Assembly: GCA_964516325.1 (NCBI GenBank)
Contig: CAZFAP010000113.1
Coordinates: 1-16,531, forward strand
Direction of reading: 5' to 3'
Source: CAZFAP01 sp964516325
GTDB taxonomy: Bacteria > Auribacterota > JABMQX01
DNA: 16,531 nucleotides
Shown: positions 16,201 to 16,531 of the stretch, in pieces
Layout of the letters: every line of letters begins with the position of its first letter
Position numbering within the stretch: the first letter of the stretch is position 1
Position numbers and translations under genes: made by a program
Notes under the pieces: generated by a model
What the model was told of the DNA's origin: nothing
Databases searched by the model: none
What the model saw: only the letters and a program-made list of their open reading frames with translations

Positions 16201-16531
16201 CGACCACGAACCATTTGCCCCCTTCCGAAGCTGCATAGGCGACGTGCGCCCCATCCGGGCTTAATCGCAGGATCCCGACGGAGTCAAACGCCGGTCCCGG
16301 CTTGTGGTCAACGACGACGAACTCCTTACCTCCGCGCTTCGACTCGTACATCACGTGCAGTCCGTCCGAGCTTAGAATTGGGTCGCCGACTTCCTGAAAC
16401 TCGGGCCCGAGCTTCCCATCGAAAGCTATGTACCACCTTCCACTTCCGCTTGTAACCTGATAGGCGATGTGAAGGTCATCCTCGCTCCATTTGCCCTTGA
16501 TGAAGGGGCCCTCGCTGATTTCGCCAATCCT
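13217..16531 (-). CDS. Giant PD40/WD40-like beta-propeller repeat protein, 5' end cut by window
   Basis: The frame is open to the right edge, giving 1104 visible residues; the methionine at 16354 is internal to a repeat and not the start. Repeats of about 37-42 residues follow the pattern FSPDGKRLAY-x-VVVDGKPGP-x-FDEV. I count 13 units (about 15017-16531) before a linker and 10 after it (about 13293-14440). Both blocks end in a variant unit, VEYLAY/F followed by RVR/KHVPA and a TRTKT stretch, so the block has been duplicated. The linker (about 14441-15016) is rich in Thr, Pro, Lys and Glu and carries six LFE(E/D)E motifs. PD40-type repeats form beta-propellers, as in TolB, and usually bind ligands or proteins. 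No catalytic domain is visible. Secretion cannot be judged because the N-terminus is outside. Function unknown. Confidence 0.92.
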   Translation of the reverse strand, partial: RIGEISEGPFIKGKWSEDDLHIAYQVTSGSGRWYIAFDGKLGPEFQEVGDPILSSDGLHVMYESKRGGKEFVVVDHKPGPAFDSVGILRLSPDGAHVAYAASEGGKWFVVVDGKRGPTFDDIDGVEIGPGGVHVAYEAQQGGKHIVVFDGKAGPGYDDVSDLVISPDATRVAYGAKQGAKWFAIIDGKPGPAWDGVQELTFSPDGKRFVYQGGKNDQWLMVVDAQAGPPFDRFSRLTFSPDSKRVAYVGEDNWRTDDGIPMTSVPVLDGMPGPVYEFVWDLEFSPNGKRFAYQGEKNEKDVVVCDGRAGPEFADIDDLMFSPDSARILYKGQYKGQANYVIVIDGKPGQEVLSYSEVVFSPDGKRLAYQAARGSEDQLVVLDGQPGPVYTFVDQLTFSPDGKRFAYAGLKPDKTFDIVVDGKPIKTEYRHVRGLLFSPDGRHYASAGTPTQDSTEGPYLCVVDGHPGPGYDDLRFRDSAFRPDGTVEYLAYRGQDLLRVRHVPAGEATVKTPATRTKTQGGTRTSPLFEEEGTTPATKTKRPGLFEEEATPTKTTPPKKRAGLFEDEGVTPAPPVPKEKTTPATRTAPPAKRTGLFEDEQAPPEKTAPPVKTQPAKRSTGLFEEEETTAKTPSPTTKTARRPDLFEEEHGGTEEETETTEETEDTEAPETPPVDLAQLFRDVRETYKIEEEKLGTLPDEDKFYSAEFSEDGRHIAHIAEQAGKKVVVVDGKPGPQFDEIGSPTLSPDGKHVAYWAKRGGKGYVVLDHKTGAQYDKLTDIDYGTPMVFSQDGKRLGYAVVQGEKQFLVVDGKPQPEFNDVGSLTFSPDGTRFAYKADSALVVDGKSGPAVPQYGVITFSPDGERLAYSAYIEGDRLEHGFVVDGKPQAGYYRAWDFTFSPDGKRFAHAAQKNGRSGPRVVVLDGKETYPGFHDVKHLSFSPDGKRLAYVGARGAEEQFIVLDGKPGPSFDEVSKYNFQMAFSPDSRHLAYVGRAAYGWTLVLDGRPAEPRYPEIWGVTFSSDSKHLAFKAKMDGEFIVVDGQPGPKHRKLNAYPPLLHSDGIVEYLAFKDGAYYRVKHVPASKTGSAPAQPTQTKPPSTRTKTSR
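13293..14440 (-). repeat. Second PD40 repeat block (10 units, protein C-terminal)
   Basis: Ten tandem units with the SPDG / VVVDGKPGP pattern, beginning at AEFSEDGRHIAH and ending at VEYLAFKDGAYYRVKHVPA. At DNA level the recurring plus-strand core is cgcttgccgtccgggctgaa and close variants. One unit (FAYKADSALVVDGKSGP) is shortened between its two strands. The terminal unit matches that of the first block, showing it is a second copy of the module with fewer repeats. Confidence 0.85.
14588..14953 (-). repeat. Array of six LFE(E/D)E motifs in the inter-propeller linker
   Basis: LFEEE or LFEDE is encoded at 14939-14953, 14888-14902, 14831-14845, 14735-14749, 14657-14671 and 14588-14602. Start-to-start spacings are 51, 57, 96, 78 and 69 nt, all in frame. 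Four copies are preceded by glycine, and basic residues lie 2-4 positions before five of the six (KRPG, KRAG, KRTG, KRSTG, RRPD), while the first in protein order has RTSP. Thr/Pro/Lys-rich spacers separate them. The conserved pentapeptide amid variable spacers looks like a repeated short linear motif. After the last copy the linker becomes strongly acidic (TEEETETTEETEDTE). Confidence 0.85.
15017..16531 (-). repeat. First PD40 repeat block (at least 13 units, cut by window)
   Basis: At least 13 units run from the right edge to VEYLAYRGQDLLRVRHVPAG. Most carry both halves of the pattern, for example LTFSPDGKRFAYAG and VVVDGKPGP. One unit has an insertion (VGEDNWRTDDGIPMTSVPVLDG). The repeat starts before the visible region, so the true number is unknown. 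It would suit two propellers of six or seven blades or one unusual solenoid; a structure model would decide. Confidence 0.85.

Noticed and set aside
13217..16531. Regularly spaced near-identical short DNA repeats, considered as CRISPR-like
   Set aside because: The repeats are in frame, vary at third positions and encode PD40 units, so they are protein repeats.

Overview
This is a moderately GC-rich bacterial chromosomal segment with 11 protein-coding genes I can support, plus two candidate small leader ORFs. Genes are tightly packed and the enzymes are single-copy housekeeping types. There is no integrase, transposase, CRISPR array, rRNA or tRNA. The lineage cannot be fixed from the sequence. 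A carB gene split at its domain boundary, a very long PD40 propeller protein and a FucK-like kinase beside a glycoside hydrolase would fit an uncultivated bacterial lineage with planctomycete- or Sumerlaeota-like gene content, but that is a guess.

Layout, left to right. (a) 1-2420, minus strand: two tandem alpha-D-phosphohexomutase paralogues. The downstream one (1-857, cut by the window edge) has an intact active site. The upstream one (927-2288) keeps the fold but has lost the catalytic serine and two of three metal-binding aspartates. It is preceded by a possible leader ORF and a recognisable sigma70-type promoter. (b) 2532-6750, minus strand: carA, the N-terminal half of carB, hisH and hisF, all overlapping, so almost certainly one operon. 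CarA and CarB belong to carbamoyl-phosphate synthesis (arginine and pyrimidines). HisH and HisF form imidazole-glycerol-phosphate synthase. The C-terminal half of CarB is not in the window. A structured leader with a small ORF precedes carA. (c) 7264-7944, minus strand: a five-helix membrane protein of unknown role. (d) 7945-8530: a divergent intergenic region with several strong hairpins. (e) 8531-12445, plus strand: an L-fuculokinase-like kinase followed by a large exported or anchored glycoside hydrolase, suggesting a small deoxysugar-use operon. (f) 12491-13075, minus strand: a GtrA-family membrane protein. (g) 13217-16531, minus strand, cut by the right edge: a giant protein of at least 23 PD40-type repeats in two duplicated blocks, joined by a low-complexity linker carrying six copies of an LFE(E/D)E motif.

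The most unusual points are the phosphohexomutase pseudoenzyme paired with an active paralogue, the LFE(E/D)E motif array between duplicated propeller blocks, and the split carB inside a combined car-his operon.
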